Below, piece after piece: positions 44,714-53,775 of a stretch of 64,000 bases of DNA. This stretch comes from CAIODY01 sp046051225. GTDB lineage: Bacteria > Bacteroidota > Bacteroidia > Chitinophagales > CAIODY01. Every line of letters begins with the position of its first letter. The stretch's first letter is position 1. The notes beneath the pieces were generated by a model that worked only from the letters and a program-made list of their open reading frames with translations, had not been told where the DNA came from and ran no database searches. The position numbers and the translations under genes are program-made. The stretch spans positions 1-64,000 of the forward strand of contig JBJOOR010000009.1 in the NCBI GenBank assembly GCA_046051225.1, read 5' to 3'.

Positions 44714-45031
44714 ATGGCACTAGTATTTACAGATGCAAACTTCGATAGCGAAGTAATGAAAGGCGACAAAGTTGCTTTAGTTGATTTTTGGGCAGAATGG
44801 TGTGGACCATGCCGCATGATTGGTCCTTCAGTGGAGCAATTGGCTACCGAATATGAAGGAAAAGCTAAAATTGGCAAATTGAATGTGGATGAAAATCCTA
44901 ATGTATCAATGCAATTTGGAATTAGAAATATTCCAGCAATTTTATTTATCAAAAATGGTGAAGTAGTTGATAAACAAGTAGGCGCAGCACCAAAATCGGT
45001 AATTGAAGCTAAATTGAAATTACATTTGTAA
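44714..45031 (+). CDS. trxA: thioredoxin
   Basis: This is a 105-residue cytosolic thiol-disulfide reductant. The active site WCGPC has cysteines 30 and 33 in FWAEWCGPCRMIGP, and the cis-proline loop is RNIPAILFI. The fold and length are those of the housekeeping thioredoxin. It ends with a rho-independent terminator 20 bp after the stop, and the next gene (ligA) converges on it. It supports ribonucleotide reductase and oxidative repair. Confidence 0.97.
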   Translation: MALVFTDANFDSEVMKGDKVALVDFWAEWCGPCRMIGPSVEQLATEYEGKAKIGKLNVDENPNVSMQFGIRNIPAILFIKNGEVVDKQVGAAPKSVIEAKLKLHL

Positions 45032-45050
45032 TTCAATTAAAAATCCTCTT

Positions 45051-45092
45051 AAAAGCCCTGAAATTTATAAATGATTTTTAGGGCTTTTTTAT
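45051..45092 (+). terminator. rho-independent terminator between trxA and ligA
   Basis: AAAAGCCCT (45051-45059) pairs with AGGGCTTTT (45080-45088) around a 20-base AT-rich loop, followed by a T run. It serves trxA and, being symmetric, may also help to end ligA transcripts. Confidence 0.7.
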
Positions 45093-47209
45093 TCATTCAC
45101 CATTTTCAGAAATTCTGCTTCATCAATAATTTTTATCGAAGCAATTTTTTGAGCTTTTTCTAATTTGCTACCAGCATCGGCACCCACAATTAAGTAGTTT
45201 AATTTTTTGTTGATGCTTCCCAATACAGTTCCACCATGTTCTTCAACAATTGCTTCTGCTTTGCTTCTACCCAATGTAGGTAATGTACCTGTGAATAAAA
45301 ATGTCAATTCACTGAATTTTTTTGACAAAGAATTTTCAGCAACCTTTGCTTCAAAATTCAATCCTAAATTTTTCAATTCCTCCAACATTTTTAGATTGTT
45401 TTCATTGCTGAAATATTCAATTAATGATTGCGCACTTTTCTTTCCAATATCTTGAAACTTCATTAATTTCTTTTCGACATCTTCTACTTTTATTTCCTTT
45501 TTAAGTTCTACAATGTTTTTTATATCGTCAAATTGGTGGATACTACGCTCTAAAGATTTGGCTGTTCCCTCACCAACATATCTAATTCCTAGAGCAAAAA
45601 TTAATCTATGCAGTGGTAACTTTTTGCATTCCTCAATTCCGTCTTTTAAAATTTGAATTGATTTTTCACCAAAGCCATCGAGCGAAGAAATTTTTTCAAA
45701 ATCAATTTTAAAAATGCTTGGAATATCAGTAATGATGCCCATTTCGTAAAACTTACGAATATTCGCTTCGCCCAATCCTTTCACATCCATTGCATCTTTT
45801 GATACAAAATGAATAATGCGTTCAACGCTTTGTGCAGGGCAATTTACATTCACACACCGCCATACTGCTTCTTCTTCGGGTTTTGTTAAAATTGAATTAC
45901 ATGATGGACAATTCGTAGGAAAAATATTTTTTTGTTCGCTGCCATTTCGAGCATCAGCTAACGATTTCACGATGTAAGGAATCACATCGCCGCTGCGTTC
46001 AATCAACACTTTGTCGCCAATCATCAAATCTTTTTCACGAATCACATCTTCATTAAAAAGTGAAATGGATGAAATCGTTACACCAGCTAAAGGCACGGGT
46101 TCAATTTTGGCAACAGGTGTAATTGCACCTGTTCTGCCCACTTGATATTCGATGTTCAAAAGCGTTGATGTAGCTTGCTTTGCAGCAAATTTATAAGCTA
46201 TCGCCCATCGCGGATGATGAGCTGTGTAACCACATTTTTCTTGAAGAATTAATGAATTTACTTTCACCACCATGCCATCAATTTCATAATCTAATGAGTT
46301 GCGTTTTGCTTCCCATTCGTTGCATTTTGCAATTACTTCATCAATATTTTTGCAAACACTCAAAACAGAAAAAGAGCTGCGAATGCCCAATTTATCAATG
46401 GTTTCGATGGCTTGTGAATGATGCGTTATGATTTTACGAAGTGCATCATTGCCATTTTCATCTTCACAAAAACTTACGTGATACAAAAATGCTTCCATGC
46501 CACGTTGCGCCACTTCTTTTGGGTCTTTCATCCGCAAGCCGCCAGTGGCAGCATTTCGGGGGTTTGCAAACGGCGGTAAATTATTTTCAACTCGTTGCTG
46601 ATTTATCTTTTTAAATTTTTCATTCGGAATAATTACTTCGCCACGAATTTCAATTTTGCGAATTTTATTTTTCGAAAAATCTGCCGAAAGTGGAATGCTG
46701 CGAAGCTGTTTTAAATTGTTCGTAATCTCTTCGCCTACGCTGCCATCGCCACGTGTAGCCCCACGAGTGAAAATATTATTTTCAAAAATTATCGAGATTC
46801 CACCGCCATCAAATTTTGGCTCAACAACATATTCCACTTCATCGGCTTCAATAAATTCTTTAACTTTTCTGTCCCAATCTTTCAAATCATTTTCGTCATA
46901 ACTATTTTCCAAACTCAACATTGGTACGATGTGTTTCACTTCTGTAAAATCATCGCTCAAGCCCACAGCCACACGTTGTGTAGGCGAATCGGGTGTAATT
47001 AATTCGGGATGATTTTTTTCAATTTCTTTCAATTGATCAAACAAAGTATCGTACTCAAAATCACTTATCAATGGCTCATCTAAAACATAATAACGATGTT
47101 CGTGAAAGCGAAGCACATCTTTCAAAGCATTTATAGTATCAGCATTTGCAGGATGCTTAATGAATTGATGGGTTTGTTCTATTATTAAGTGTGAATCTTT
47201 ATGCATCAT
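45089..47209 (-). CDS. ligA: NAD-dependent DNA ligase
   Basis: This is the 706-residue essential ligase that seals nicks using NAD. The adenylation domain has the active Lys in EPKFDGGG (about residue 130). The OB domain and zinc finger follow, the latter with CPSC and CVNVNCPAQ about 300 residues later. Then come the helix-hairpin-helix repeats (LDGFGEKSIQILKDGIEECK) and a C-terminal BRCT domain (FLFTGTLPTLGRSKAEAIVE). Length and order are canonical. The start (MMHKDSH) has two adjacent ATGs. Confidence 0.97.
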   Translation of the reverse strand: MMHKDSHLIIEQTHQFIKHPANADTINALKDVLRFHEHRYYVLDEPLISDFEYDTLFDQLKEIEKNHPELITPDSPTQRVAVGLSDDFTEVKHIVPMLSLENSYDENDLKDWDRKVKEFIEADEVEYVVEPKFDGGGISIIFENNIFTRGATRGDGSVGEEITNNLKQLRSIPLSADFSKNKIRKIEIRGEVIIPNEKFKKINQQRVENNLPPFANPRNAATGGLRMKDPKEVAQRGMEAFLYHVSFCEDENGNDALRKIITHHSQAIETIDKLGIRSSFSVLSVCKNIDEVIAKCNEWEAKRNSLDYEIDGMVVKVNSLILQEKCGYTAHHPRWAIAYKFAAKQATSTLLNIEYQVGRTGAITPVAKIEPVPLAGVTISSISLFNEDVIREKDLMIGDKVLIERSGDVIPYIVKSLADARNGSEQKNIFPTNCPSCNSILTKPEEEAVWRCVNVNCPAQSVERIIHFVSKDAMDVKGLGEANIRKFYEMGIITDIPSIFKIDFEKISSLDGFGEKSIQILKDGIEECKKLPLHRLIFALGIRYVGEGTAKSLERSIHQFDDIKNIVELKKEIKVEDVEKKLMKFQDIGKKSAQSLIEYFSNENNLKMLEELKNLGLNFEAKVAENSLSKKFSELTFLFTGTLPTLGRSKAEAIVEEHGGTVLGSINKKLNYLIVGADAGSKLEKAQKIASIKIIDEAEFLKMVNE

Positions 47210-47294
47210 AAAACAAATGTAAAAACAAACATTTTAAAATTGATAGATGAGTATAAAAATAAGTAATGCTAAACTATTTTTGCAATTATCATTC

Positions 47295-48320
47295 ATGAAA
47301 AAGACAGCCTTTAAATATAAAATTGATGACAAAGTATGGTTGATACATACTGCCGAAATTGGCATTGTGAAAGACTTTGTGAATATGCACATGCTTAAAA
47401 TTCAATTGGATGAACAAAATATTGTTCCTGTATTTATAGATGATTTAGAGTTGTATAAAGAGCAAGATGCAGTGCAATCAGAACCCGAAATGGTTGATTC
47501 GAAACAAATACTATCTGAAGCGGAATTGTACTTTATCAAAAATCAAAACAATATTGAAACTGGTTTACATCTTTCATTTTTGCCTGTTGAAATTGATGAG
47601 CAACATTTTTTTGAAATGATATTGGTAAATGATACCAATGATGATGTACAATTTCAAATAAAATTAAGCCTGAATAATGAATTGTATATGCATTTAAAAA
47701 ATCGGTTAAATAGGCGATATATCTATCGTTTGGGCGATTTGGCTTTTGATGAATTAAATGAAAATCCATTAATTGAAATTACTATCGAACATAATTCGCA
47801 TCCATTATTTCAATTATCAAAAACAATAAAACTAAAACCAAAATCATTCTTTAAAGATTTATCATCAACGCCAATTTTAAACGAATCGGCTTATAATTAT
47901 CAATTAGGATTATTACTAAATCAATCAGAAAGCAGAAATAAAGAAATTGAAATTAATACCACTTTAGTAAAACATGTGGAACGAAAAATAAAAGAAAATT
48001 TCAAGAAACCACAACCCGAAAAACACAAACATTTTTATATTGATGATACGATTGATTTGCATATCGAAAACTTGATTGATAGCCATGCAGGCATGACCAA
48101 TGCTGAAATTATTAAAATTCAATTACAGCATTTCAGAAAATGTTTTGAAGAAGCAATGATTCATAAACTAACTAAATTTACAGTAATTCATGGCATTGGC
48201 AAAGGCAAATTAAGAGCCGACATTTGGTTGATTATTAAAGAGTATAATGCGGTAAGAAGTTTTAAAAATGAATTCCATCCATTGTATGGATTTGGTGCTA
48301 CTGAAATATTTTTTCGGTAG
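47295..48320 (+). CDS. DUF2027 and Smr domain protein (MutS2-like C-terminus)
   Basis: This is a protein of about 341 residues. The N-terminal DUF2027-type region (about 1-190) opens KYKIDDKVWLIHTAEIGIVKDF and contains mostly beta strands. The C-terminal Smr domain (about 250-341) has IDLHIENLIDSHAGMTNAEI and then FTVIHGIGKGKLRADIW, the endonuclease/nicking fold of MutS2 and SmrA. Smr proteins cut branched DNA or stalled-ribosome mRNA; which applies here is unknown. ATG at 47247 would add 16 residues. The ATG at 47295 agrees better with the family. Confidence 0.85.
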   Translation: MKKTAFKYKIDDKVWLIHTAEIGIVKDFVNMHMLKIQLDEQNIVPVFIDDLELYKEQDAVQSEPEMVDSKQILSEAELYFIKNQNNIETGLHLSFLPVEIDEQHFFEMILVNDTNDDVQFQIKLSLNNELYMHLKNRLNRRYIYRLGDLAFDELNENPLIEITIEHNSHPLFQLSKTIKLKPKSFFKDLSSTPILNESAYNYQLGLLLNQSESRNKEIEINTTLVKHVERKIKENFKKPQPEKHKHFYIDDTIDLHIENLIDSHAGMTNAEIIKIQLQHFRKCFEEAMIHKLTKFTVIHGIGKGKLRADIWLIIKEYNAVRSFKNEFHPLYGFGATEIFFR

Positions 48321-48363
48321 TTGTTAAACAAAAAATTCAACATTCTGTTTTATCTTGCCACAC

Positions 48364-48975
48364 ATGTTAGAAGCATTATTAAAAGGATTTTTATTGGGTT
48401 TGGTTTTAATGCTGTCGGTAGGGCCTGCGTTTTTTGCGGTGATAGATACCAGCATTAATAAGGGTTTCCGAACGGCATTGTATTTTACATTTGGTGTTTG
48501 GCTTAGCGATATTACTTATATCTGCCTTACCAATTTAGGCGCTACACAATTGCTTACACAGCGTATTACAGCAGTGTATTTAGTGGGTGGTGTGGTGCTA
48601 TTAATAATTGGTATTATTATGCTGATGAAAAAGCAAAAAGATGAAGTTGAACATGTAGAAGTTAAAAAAGGCGATTTAGTAAAATCATTTGGCAAAGGCT
48701 GGTTAATCAATACCACAGCGCCTGGCGTAATATTATTTTGGGCTGCTGCTGCTGTTCATGTGCAAAACGAAGAATTTACTGTGAATCAAAAATTTGCTTT
48801 TTTTGGTGCAGCCGTTTTAATTGTAGTTTCAACTGATATTGGCAAAGCCTATTCGGCACAAAAATTAAAAGACCAATGGTTAAAGCCATCTGTGATACAT
48901 TTAGTAAACAAATTGAGTGGAATAGGGATGTTGATTTTTGGCGCATACATGATTTATAAAGGATTTAAACATTAA
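48364..48975 (+). CDS. LysE/RhtB family exporter
   Basis: This inner-membrane exporter of about 203 residues has six helices. LLKGFLLGLVLMLSVGPAFFAVIDTSINKGFR is the LysE signature region (SVGPxFF). The pattern continues with YFTFGVWLSDITYICLTNLGA and INTTAPGVILFWAAAA. The family exports amino acids such as lysine, threonine or homoserine; the substrate here is unknown. The TTG at 48355 is an alternative start three codons upstream. It is 18 bp before a ferredoxin gene. Confidence 0.9.
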   Translation: MLEALLKGFLLGLVLMLSVGPAFFAVIDTSINKGFRTALYFTFGVWLSDITYICLTNLGATQLLTQRITAVYLVGGVVLLIIGIIMLMKKQKDEVEHVEVKKGDLVKSFGKGWLINTTAPGVILFWAAAAVHVQNEEFTVNQKFAFFGAAVLIVVSTDIGKAYSAQKLKDQWLKPSVIHLVNKLSGIGMLIFGAYMIYKGFKH

Positions 48976-48992
48976 TTGATTTAAGATTTAAA

Positions 48993-49325
48993 ATGAATAA
49001 GATTACATTTTTATTTGAAGAAAAAGGAAAAGAACCTATCGTGTTAGATTGCCCCCAAGGTGAATCTATTTTAGAAATAACATTGCAAAATGATTTGGGT
49101 TTACATCATAATTGTGGCGGCGTATGTGCTTGTAGCACTTGCCATATTTATGTTGAAAAAGGGATGGATTTTTTAGAAGAATTATCAGATAGGGAAGAAG
49201 ATTTTATTGATAGAGCTAAAAGCCCAAAACTGAATAGCCGCTTGGCTTGTCAATGTGTTTTGTTAGAAGATAATAAAGAAATTACGGTTACCATTGCCGA
49301 CCAAAGTTTGCTACTTGGCGATTAA
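48993..49325 (+). CDS. 2Fe-2S ferredoxin
   Basis: This 110-residue electron carrier binds one [2Fe-2S] cluster with cysteines in HHNCGGVCACSTCH (residues about 38-51) and RLACQCVL (about 88-95), the adrenodoxin/Isc-type layout. The acidic helix EELSDREEDFIDRA may contact the redox partner. The family supports Fe-S cluster assembly or oxygenases. No partner reductase or isc gene is nearby. Confidence 0.92.
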   Translation: MNKITFLFEEKGKEPIVLDCPQGESILEITLQNDLGLHHNCGGVCACSTCHIYVEKGMDFLEELSDREEDFIDRAKSPKLNSRLACQCVLLEDNKEITVTIADQSLLLGD

Positions 49326-49351
49326 TATTTCAACCCATTAATACAGTTGAA

Positions 49352-50752
49352 ATGAATATAAACGAAAGAAAATTTAACGACCCACAATGGAAACATACCA
49401 TCGAAGCTATGCAGCAATTATCTGCAAAGTTGCCATGGGCAAATCGTTTACGTCATCCTTATTATTTTTCTTTCAAACGTAATTTTAAAAATGGATTAAA
49501 ACTGCAAATCAGTTTTTGGGTTGAAGCTGTGTTTTTTTATCTACATCATTTTGCTTTGTTGTTTCGAAAAAAACAGAAAGCAAAATTTTCAAACAACAAG
49601 ATTGTTTTCTTTTTAGATTTTAATACAGCCTATTTAAATGCGTTGTTGCCACTTTGCAAAGCGATGAGTGATAAAGGTTTGGGGTTTGATGTATTTATTC
49701 CACAAAAAAATTATTCAAAAGTTATTGAACGATTGCAACAAGAAAATATTCTACTTCAAAATATTATTACCGATTCCGATTTTCTTCCTTCCCATTATTT
49801 TAATGCATTTATAAATGCTACTTTTTTATCGAAAATAGATGTTTTAAAATGGTTGTTTGCTAATGTAAAAAAGAAATTATTTTTAGTAGCCAATGTGTGG
49901 CAATATGCATTTCATCAACGTTTTTATCAAAAGCAAATACATACATATTTAGCCAATGAAAAATATTTAATTGGAGCTGGTGACCATTGGTTTTGGGATT
50001 CGATTTTTTATTTAGAAGCACAAAATACACCTTGTACAAGCATTGTAGCCCAGCATGGATTAATGGGCGAATTTAATTACCCCATGTTAGCTAAAAAATA
50101 TTGGGTTTGGGGCAAGCATGATTTTGATGTAATGACGCAGCAATTTTTAGCTGATGAAAATGAAATTGAAATTGTCGGTAGTGCTCATTTTGATGCCTTT
50201 GCAAACAAGGTTAATCGGCAAATAAATGCGGAAGAAAAAAAGTACATCACATTTTTTACCCAGCCATATTTTAAATACAAAGCTTTAGGCGATGGATTGT
50301 ATGAGCAAGTTGTGAAATGGTTTCTATCATTAGAAATAGCAGCTAAAAAGCATGACAAACAATTGCTAATTAAATGGCATCAATTAGATAATGAAAGCTT
50401 CTATCCATTTATAAATAAAGACATAAAAACAAGCCGTGAAAGTTTGGATAAAGTGCTGTCAGAAACTATGATTGGAATTACAGTTGATTCAGCTATTATG
50501 TTCGAATCGGCTATGGCTAATGTGTTGATGGTTCAGCTAAAGCATCCTAGCTTTGAAAGATTTATTGATTTCAGTAATGATAATCTTACATTAAAAGCCG
50601 AATCGGAACTTGAATTATTAACCTTAATTGAAAAACTAATTACCGATAAATTATACCTACAACATCAAACTGAATTGATGCAAAAATCCATTTCAAATTA
50701 TTTAGCTAATCAAGGCAATACAGTAGAAGAAATGATAGTTAGATGTAAATAA
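49352..50752 (+). CDS. hypothetical glycosyltransferase-like protein
   Basis: This 466-residue protein is not recognised with confidence. The order of elements resembles a GT-B or CDP-glycerol-phosphotransferase fold: a Rossmann-like start KIVFFLDFNTAYLNALLPLC, a middle with VAQHGLMGEFNYPMLAKKYWVWG, and a C-terminal part with YITFFTQPYF, LLIKWHQLDNE and GITVDSAIMFESAMANVLMV. The HG..GEFNYP..AKK..VWG and ..DSA..FE.A motifs are those of polysaccharide transferases acting on nucleotide-activated donors. It follows the ferredoxin gene by 26 bp and may be cotranscribed. The role is inferred from motif pattern only. Confidence 0.55.
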   Translation: MNINERKFNDPQWKHTIEAMQQLSAKLPWANRLRHPYYFSFKRNFKNGLKLQISFWVEAVFFYLHHFALLFRKKQKAKFSNNKIVFFLDFNTAYLNALLPLCKAMSDKGLGFDVFIPQKNYSKVIERLQQENILLQNIITDSDFLPSHYFNAFINATFLSKIDVLKWLFANVKKKLFLVANVWQYAFHQRFYQKQIHTYLANEKYLIGAGDHWFWDSIFYLEAQNTPCTSIVAQHGLMGEFNYPMLAKKYWVWGKHDFDVMTQQFLADENEIEIVGSAHFDAFANKVNRQINAEEKKYITFFTQPYFKYKALGDGLYEQVVKWFLSLEIAAKKHDKQLLIKWHQLDNESFYPFINKDIKTSRESLDKVLSETMIGITVDSAIMFESAMANVLMVQLKHPSFERFIDFSNDNLTLKAESELELLTLIEKLITDKLYLQHQTELMQKSISNYLANQGNTVEEMIVRCK

Positions 50753-50805
50753 AATTAGCAATTAAAATTTGTTATTCGGCAATTCAACTTTACTTTTACA
50801 TGAAA

Positions 50806-50920
50806 CTTTAGGGGCGGCGAAAATAATTTGCTAATTGGATAATGTGCTAATCTGCTAATTATGAAATGCCTGAGATGAACCCTTAGAACTTGAAACAGGT
50901 AATGCTGGCGAAAGGAAAAG
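50806..50920 (+). ncRNA. TPP riboswitch (THI element)
   Basis: The aptamer motifs are present in order: GGGGCGGC near the 5' end (50811-50818), GCCTGAGATGAACCC (50868-50882) with the CTGAGA J-region, AGAACTTGAAACAGG, then TAATGCTGGCGAAAGGA (50900-50916). CTTT at 50806-50809 can pair with AAAG at 50917-50920 as P1. The P3 arm carries a GCTAAT-rich insertion (50829-50861). It sits 120 bp upstream of thiS, so thiamin pyrophosphate should repress thiS-thiC. The expression platform is not obvious. Confidence 0.9.
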
Positions 50921-50956
50921 AACGACAATGAGCTAATGTGATGATATGCTAATTAA
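50829..50956 (+). repeat. GCTAAT short repeats in and behind the riboswitch
   Basis: GCTAAT recurs at 50830-50835, 50846-50851, 50854-50859, 50932-50937 and 50949-50954, with degenerate units between. The first three lie in the P3 arm of the TPP aptamer, the last two downstream of it. Confidence 0.5.
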
Positions 50957-51039
50957 ATACAAGCTCTTTCTTTCCCAACAATTTTCTGTTTTATTTTATC
51001 AGTGTTAATTATAAAAATCAGCGTCATCGGCGTTCTATT

Positions 51040-51243
51040 ATGCAAATAGAAATTAACAACGAAATAAAAACGATAACTGAAAATTTTTCAGCGCAACAAG
51101 TATTTGAACTATTGCAGATTCCAAACACAAATGGTTATGCTTTGGCAATTAATAATACGGTTGTACCGAAATCAAAATGGACTGAAACAATTTTAAAAGA
51201 AAACGATAAAGTGCTTGTAATACAGGCTACACAAGGAGGATAA
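51040..51243 (+). CDS. thiS: thiamin biosynthesis sulfur carrier ThiS
   Basis: This is a 67-residue ubiquitin-like sulfur carrier. It begins MQIEINNEIKTITENFSAQQ, ends ATQGG, and the terminal Gly-Gly is the site of thiocarboxylation. ThiS carries sulfur for the thiazole moiety of thiamin. It is downstream of the TPP riboswitch and 100 bp before thiC; the usual thiG, thiE, thiH and thiF are not in the window, so they must be elsewhere. Confidence 0.95.
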   Translation: MQIEINNEIKTITENFSAQQVFELLQIPNTNGYALAINNTVVPKSKWTETILKENDKVLVIQATQGG

Positions 51244-51253
51244 AACATTTATT

Positions 51254-51300
51254 GAATTAGTGAGTTGTTGATTTATTGATTAAAAACAACTTACTAATTC
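51254..51300. repeat. imperfect inverted repeat between thiS and thiC
   Basis: GAATTAGTGAGTTGTT (51254-51269) pairs with AACAACTTACTAATTC (51285-51300) with one mismatch and a 15-base loop. A second, weaker copy of the pairing involves sequence to 51333. It could be an attenuator or a short intergenic repeat; no T run follows. Confidence 0.5.
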
Positions 51301-51343
51301 GAATCAACAAATCATTAAATCATCAACTCAACAAATAACGAAA

Positions 51344-53200
51344 ATGCAAGAAAATATCATCACCACCACACCATTTCCGAAGTCGAAAAAGATTTATGTA
51401 AAAGGAAAATTACACGACATCAGTGTTGCTATGAGAGAAATTGAAATTGGCACCAGTGCTGCCAGAGTCAACGGACAATTGGTTGAATCAACCGATAAAA
51501 AATCATTAACGGTTTATGATACTTCGGGTGCTTATACCGACCCGAACGCTACAATCAACATTCACGAAGGCTTGCCAAAGCTGCGCCGTGACTGGATTTT
51601 AAAACGTGGCGATGTTGAGCAATTAAATGATTTCAGTGCTGCTTATACACATGAAAGAGAAAACGATAAATCAACTTTGGATATTCGTTTCAAAAATATT
51701 CCGAAGCCATTAAGAGCAAAGGCAGGAAAAAATGTTTCGCAATTGCATTACGCAAAACAAGGCATCATCACACCTGAAATGGAATACATTGCCATTCGTG
51801 AAAATCAACGCATGGAAGAAATGCAAAAACAATTTGCTGCGCATGCTAATTTTCATAAAGGCGAAAATTATGGCGCAAACATTCCAACCATTGTTACGCC
51901 TGAATTTGTAAGAGATGAAATTGCAAAAGGCAGGGCGATTATTCCTAACAATATCAATCACCCTGAAAGCGAACCGATGATTATTGGTAGAAATTTTTTG
52001 GTGAAAATAAATGCGAACATTGGTAACAGTGCTGTTACATCGAGCATTGAAGAAGAAGTGGAAAAAGCTGTGTGGGCTTGTCGTTGGGGTGCTGATACGA
52101 TTATGGATTTGTCAACCGGAAAAAATATTCATGAAACCCGTGAATGGATTTTAAGAAATTCTCCTGTGCCAATTGGAACCGTGCCGATTTATCAAGCATT
52201 GGAAAAAGTTGGCAAAGCAGAAGAATTGACATGGGAAATTTACCGTGATACTTTGATTGAACAAGCTGAACAAGGCGTTGATTATTTCACCATTCATGCT
52301 GGTGTGTTGCTGCGTTATGTGCCTTTGACTGCTAATCGTGTAACTGGTATAGTGAGCCGTGGTGGCTCGATTATGGCGAAATGGTGTTTGGCGCATCACA
52401 AAGAAAATTTCTTGTACACTCACTTTGAAGAGATTTGCGAAATTATGAAAGCGTATGATGTTGCCTTCTCATTAGGTGATGGCTTACGCCCTGGAAGTAT
52501 TGCCGATGCTAATGATGCAGCACAATTTGCTGAATTAGAAACATTAGGCGAACTCACTAAAATTGCTTGGAAGCATGATGTACAAACGATGATTGAAGGA
52601 CCAGGACATGTGCCTATGCATTTGATAAAAGAGAACATGGATAAGCAATTGAAAGAATGCCATGAAGCGCCATTTTATACTTTAGGACCATTGACTACAG
52701 ATATTGCACCGGGCTACGACCACATCACCAGCGGCATTGGTGCTGCGATGATTGGTTGGTTTGGCTGTGCGATGTTGTGTTATGTTACACCAAAAGAACA
52801 CTTAGGATTGCCGAATAAAAAAGATGTGAAAGATGGCGTAATCACTTATAAACTGGCTGCACATGCGGCTGATTTGGCGAAAGGATTTCCTGCTGCGCAA
52901 TTGAGAGATAATTTATTATCGCAGGCACGATTTGATTTCCGTTGGCAAGACCAATTTAATTTGTCGCTTGACCCTGATACAGCCCGTGAATTTCATGATG
53001 CTACTTTGCCAAGCGATAATGCAAAGGTGGCACACTTTTGCAGCATGTGTGGACCAAAATTCTGTTCGATGGAAATTACGCAACAAGTTCGTGAATACGC
53101 CGCCAACCTCGATGCAGAGCAGATTGCGAATGCAATGATGGAAAAATCAAAAGAGTTTAAAGAAAAGGGAAGTGAGATTTATGTTGGGGAAAATGCTTAA
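51344..53200 (+). CDS. thiC: phosphomethylpyrimidine synthase ThiC
   Basis: This 618-residue radical-SAM-like enzyme converts aminoimidazole ribotide to hydroxymethylpyrimidine phosphate for thiamin. The N-terminal part carries RPxx-type NPNATINIHEGLPKLRRDWI, and the TIM-barrel core has TIMDLSTGKNIHETREWILR and YDVAFSLGDGLRPGSIADAND. The 4Fe-4S cluster ligands are CSMCGPKFCSM near residues 565-575. Length is typical for Bacteroidota ThiC. Together with thiS and the riboswitch it forms a thiamin unit. Confidence 0.97.
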   Translation: MQENIITTTPFPKSKKIYVKGKLHDISVAMREIEIGTSAARVNGQLVESTDKKSLTVYDTSGAYTDPNATINIHEGLPKLRRDWILKRGDVEQLNDFSAAYTHERENDKSTLDIRFKNIPKPLRAKAGKNVSQLHYAKQGIITPEMEYIAIRENQRMEEMQKQFAAHANFHKGENYGANIPTIVTPEFVRDEIAKGRAIIPNNINHPESEPMIIGRNFLVKINANIGNSAVTSSIEEEVEKAVWACRWGADTIMDLSTGKNIHETREWILRNSPVPIGTVPIYQALEKVGKAEELTWEIYRDTLIEQAEQGVDYFTIHAGVLLRYVPLTANRVTGIVSRGGSIMAKWCLAHHKENFLYTHFEEICEIMKAYDVAFSLGDGLRPGSIADANDAAQFAELETLGELTKIAWKHDVQTMIEGPGHVPMHLIKENMDKQLKECHEAPFYTLGPLTTDIAPGYDHITSGIGAAMIGWFGCAMLCYVTPKEHLGLPNKKDVKDGVITYKLAAHAADLAKGFPAAQLRDNLLSQARFDFRWQDQFNLSLDPDTAREFHDATLPSDNAKVAHFCSMCGPKFCSMEITQQVREYAANLDAEQIANAMMEKSKEFKEKGSEIYVGENA

Positions 53201-53233
53201 ATAATTAATTGCAAAATTTAGCTTTTGAAAAAA

Positions 53234-53770
53234 ATGGAAGCAACAGAAACAATAACTACAACTAAGCTGATAATAATAATTTTATCAAGTTCGGTAATTG
53301 CATCAATATTGACATCTTTCGCAAATTACTTTCTAACTCAAATTAATTACAAAAATGAGTACTTTAAAAAGATAATTGACAAAAGATTACTTGCATTTGA
53401 AGAAGTTTATGAATTCATAGTTCAATTCAAAGTTCTTATTCATGATGATGATAAAGTTTCTCCATTCTTTTTTGGTCAAGGTGTCGTTGATGCTGAAGCA
53501 AAAATGATTATGTTTTTTGAGTCCACAAAAAATAGCTTTTGGTTGAGTAAAGAGGTTGGTGAATTAATAACTGAATTTAATGTACTAATTCACAATATCA
53601 TTACTAAAGCAAAAATAGAAAAAGACAAAGATGCGGCATTGAAAAATCTCGGAATGAAGCATCTTGATGACCTTAGGAAAACAAGAAAAAAAATTGAAGT
53701 ACAGCTTTTTAAAGATTTACAAAAACTACATAAAGTAGAAAATCTTTTTTCCAAAGACTTAATAAAATAA
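53234..53770 (+). CDS. hypothetical membrane-anchored protein
   Basis: This protein of about 178 residues is not recognised. TTKLIIIILSSSVIASILTSFANYFL near residues 9-33 forms one transmembrane helix. The rest is charged and helical, with LLAFEEVYEFIVQFKVLIHD, FFFGQGVVDAEAKMIMFFES and a Lys-rich C-terminal coil. TTG at 53225 could add three residues; the ATG at 53234 is preferred. The next small membrane protein starts 5 bp downstream, so the two may form a pair. Confidence 0.6.
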   Translation: MEATETITTTKLIIIILSSSVIASILTSFANYFLTQINYKNEYFKKIIDKRLLAFEEVYEFIVQFKVLIHDDDKVSPFFFGQGVVDAEAKMIMFFESTKNSFWLSKEVGELITEFNVLIHNIITKAKIEKDKDAALKNLGMKHLDDLRKTRKKIEVQLFKDLQKLHKVENLFSKDLIK

Positions 53771-53775
53771 GAAAC

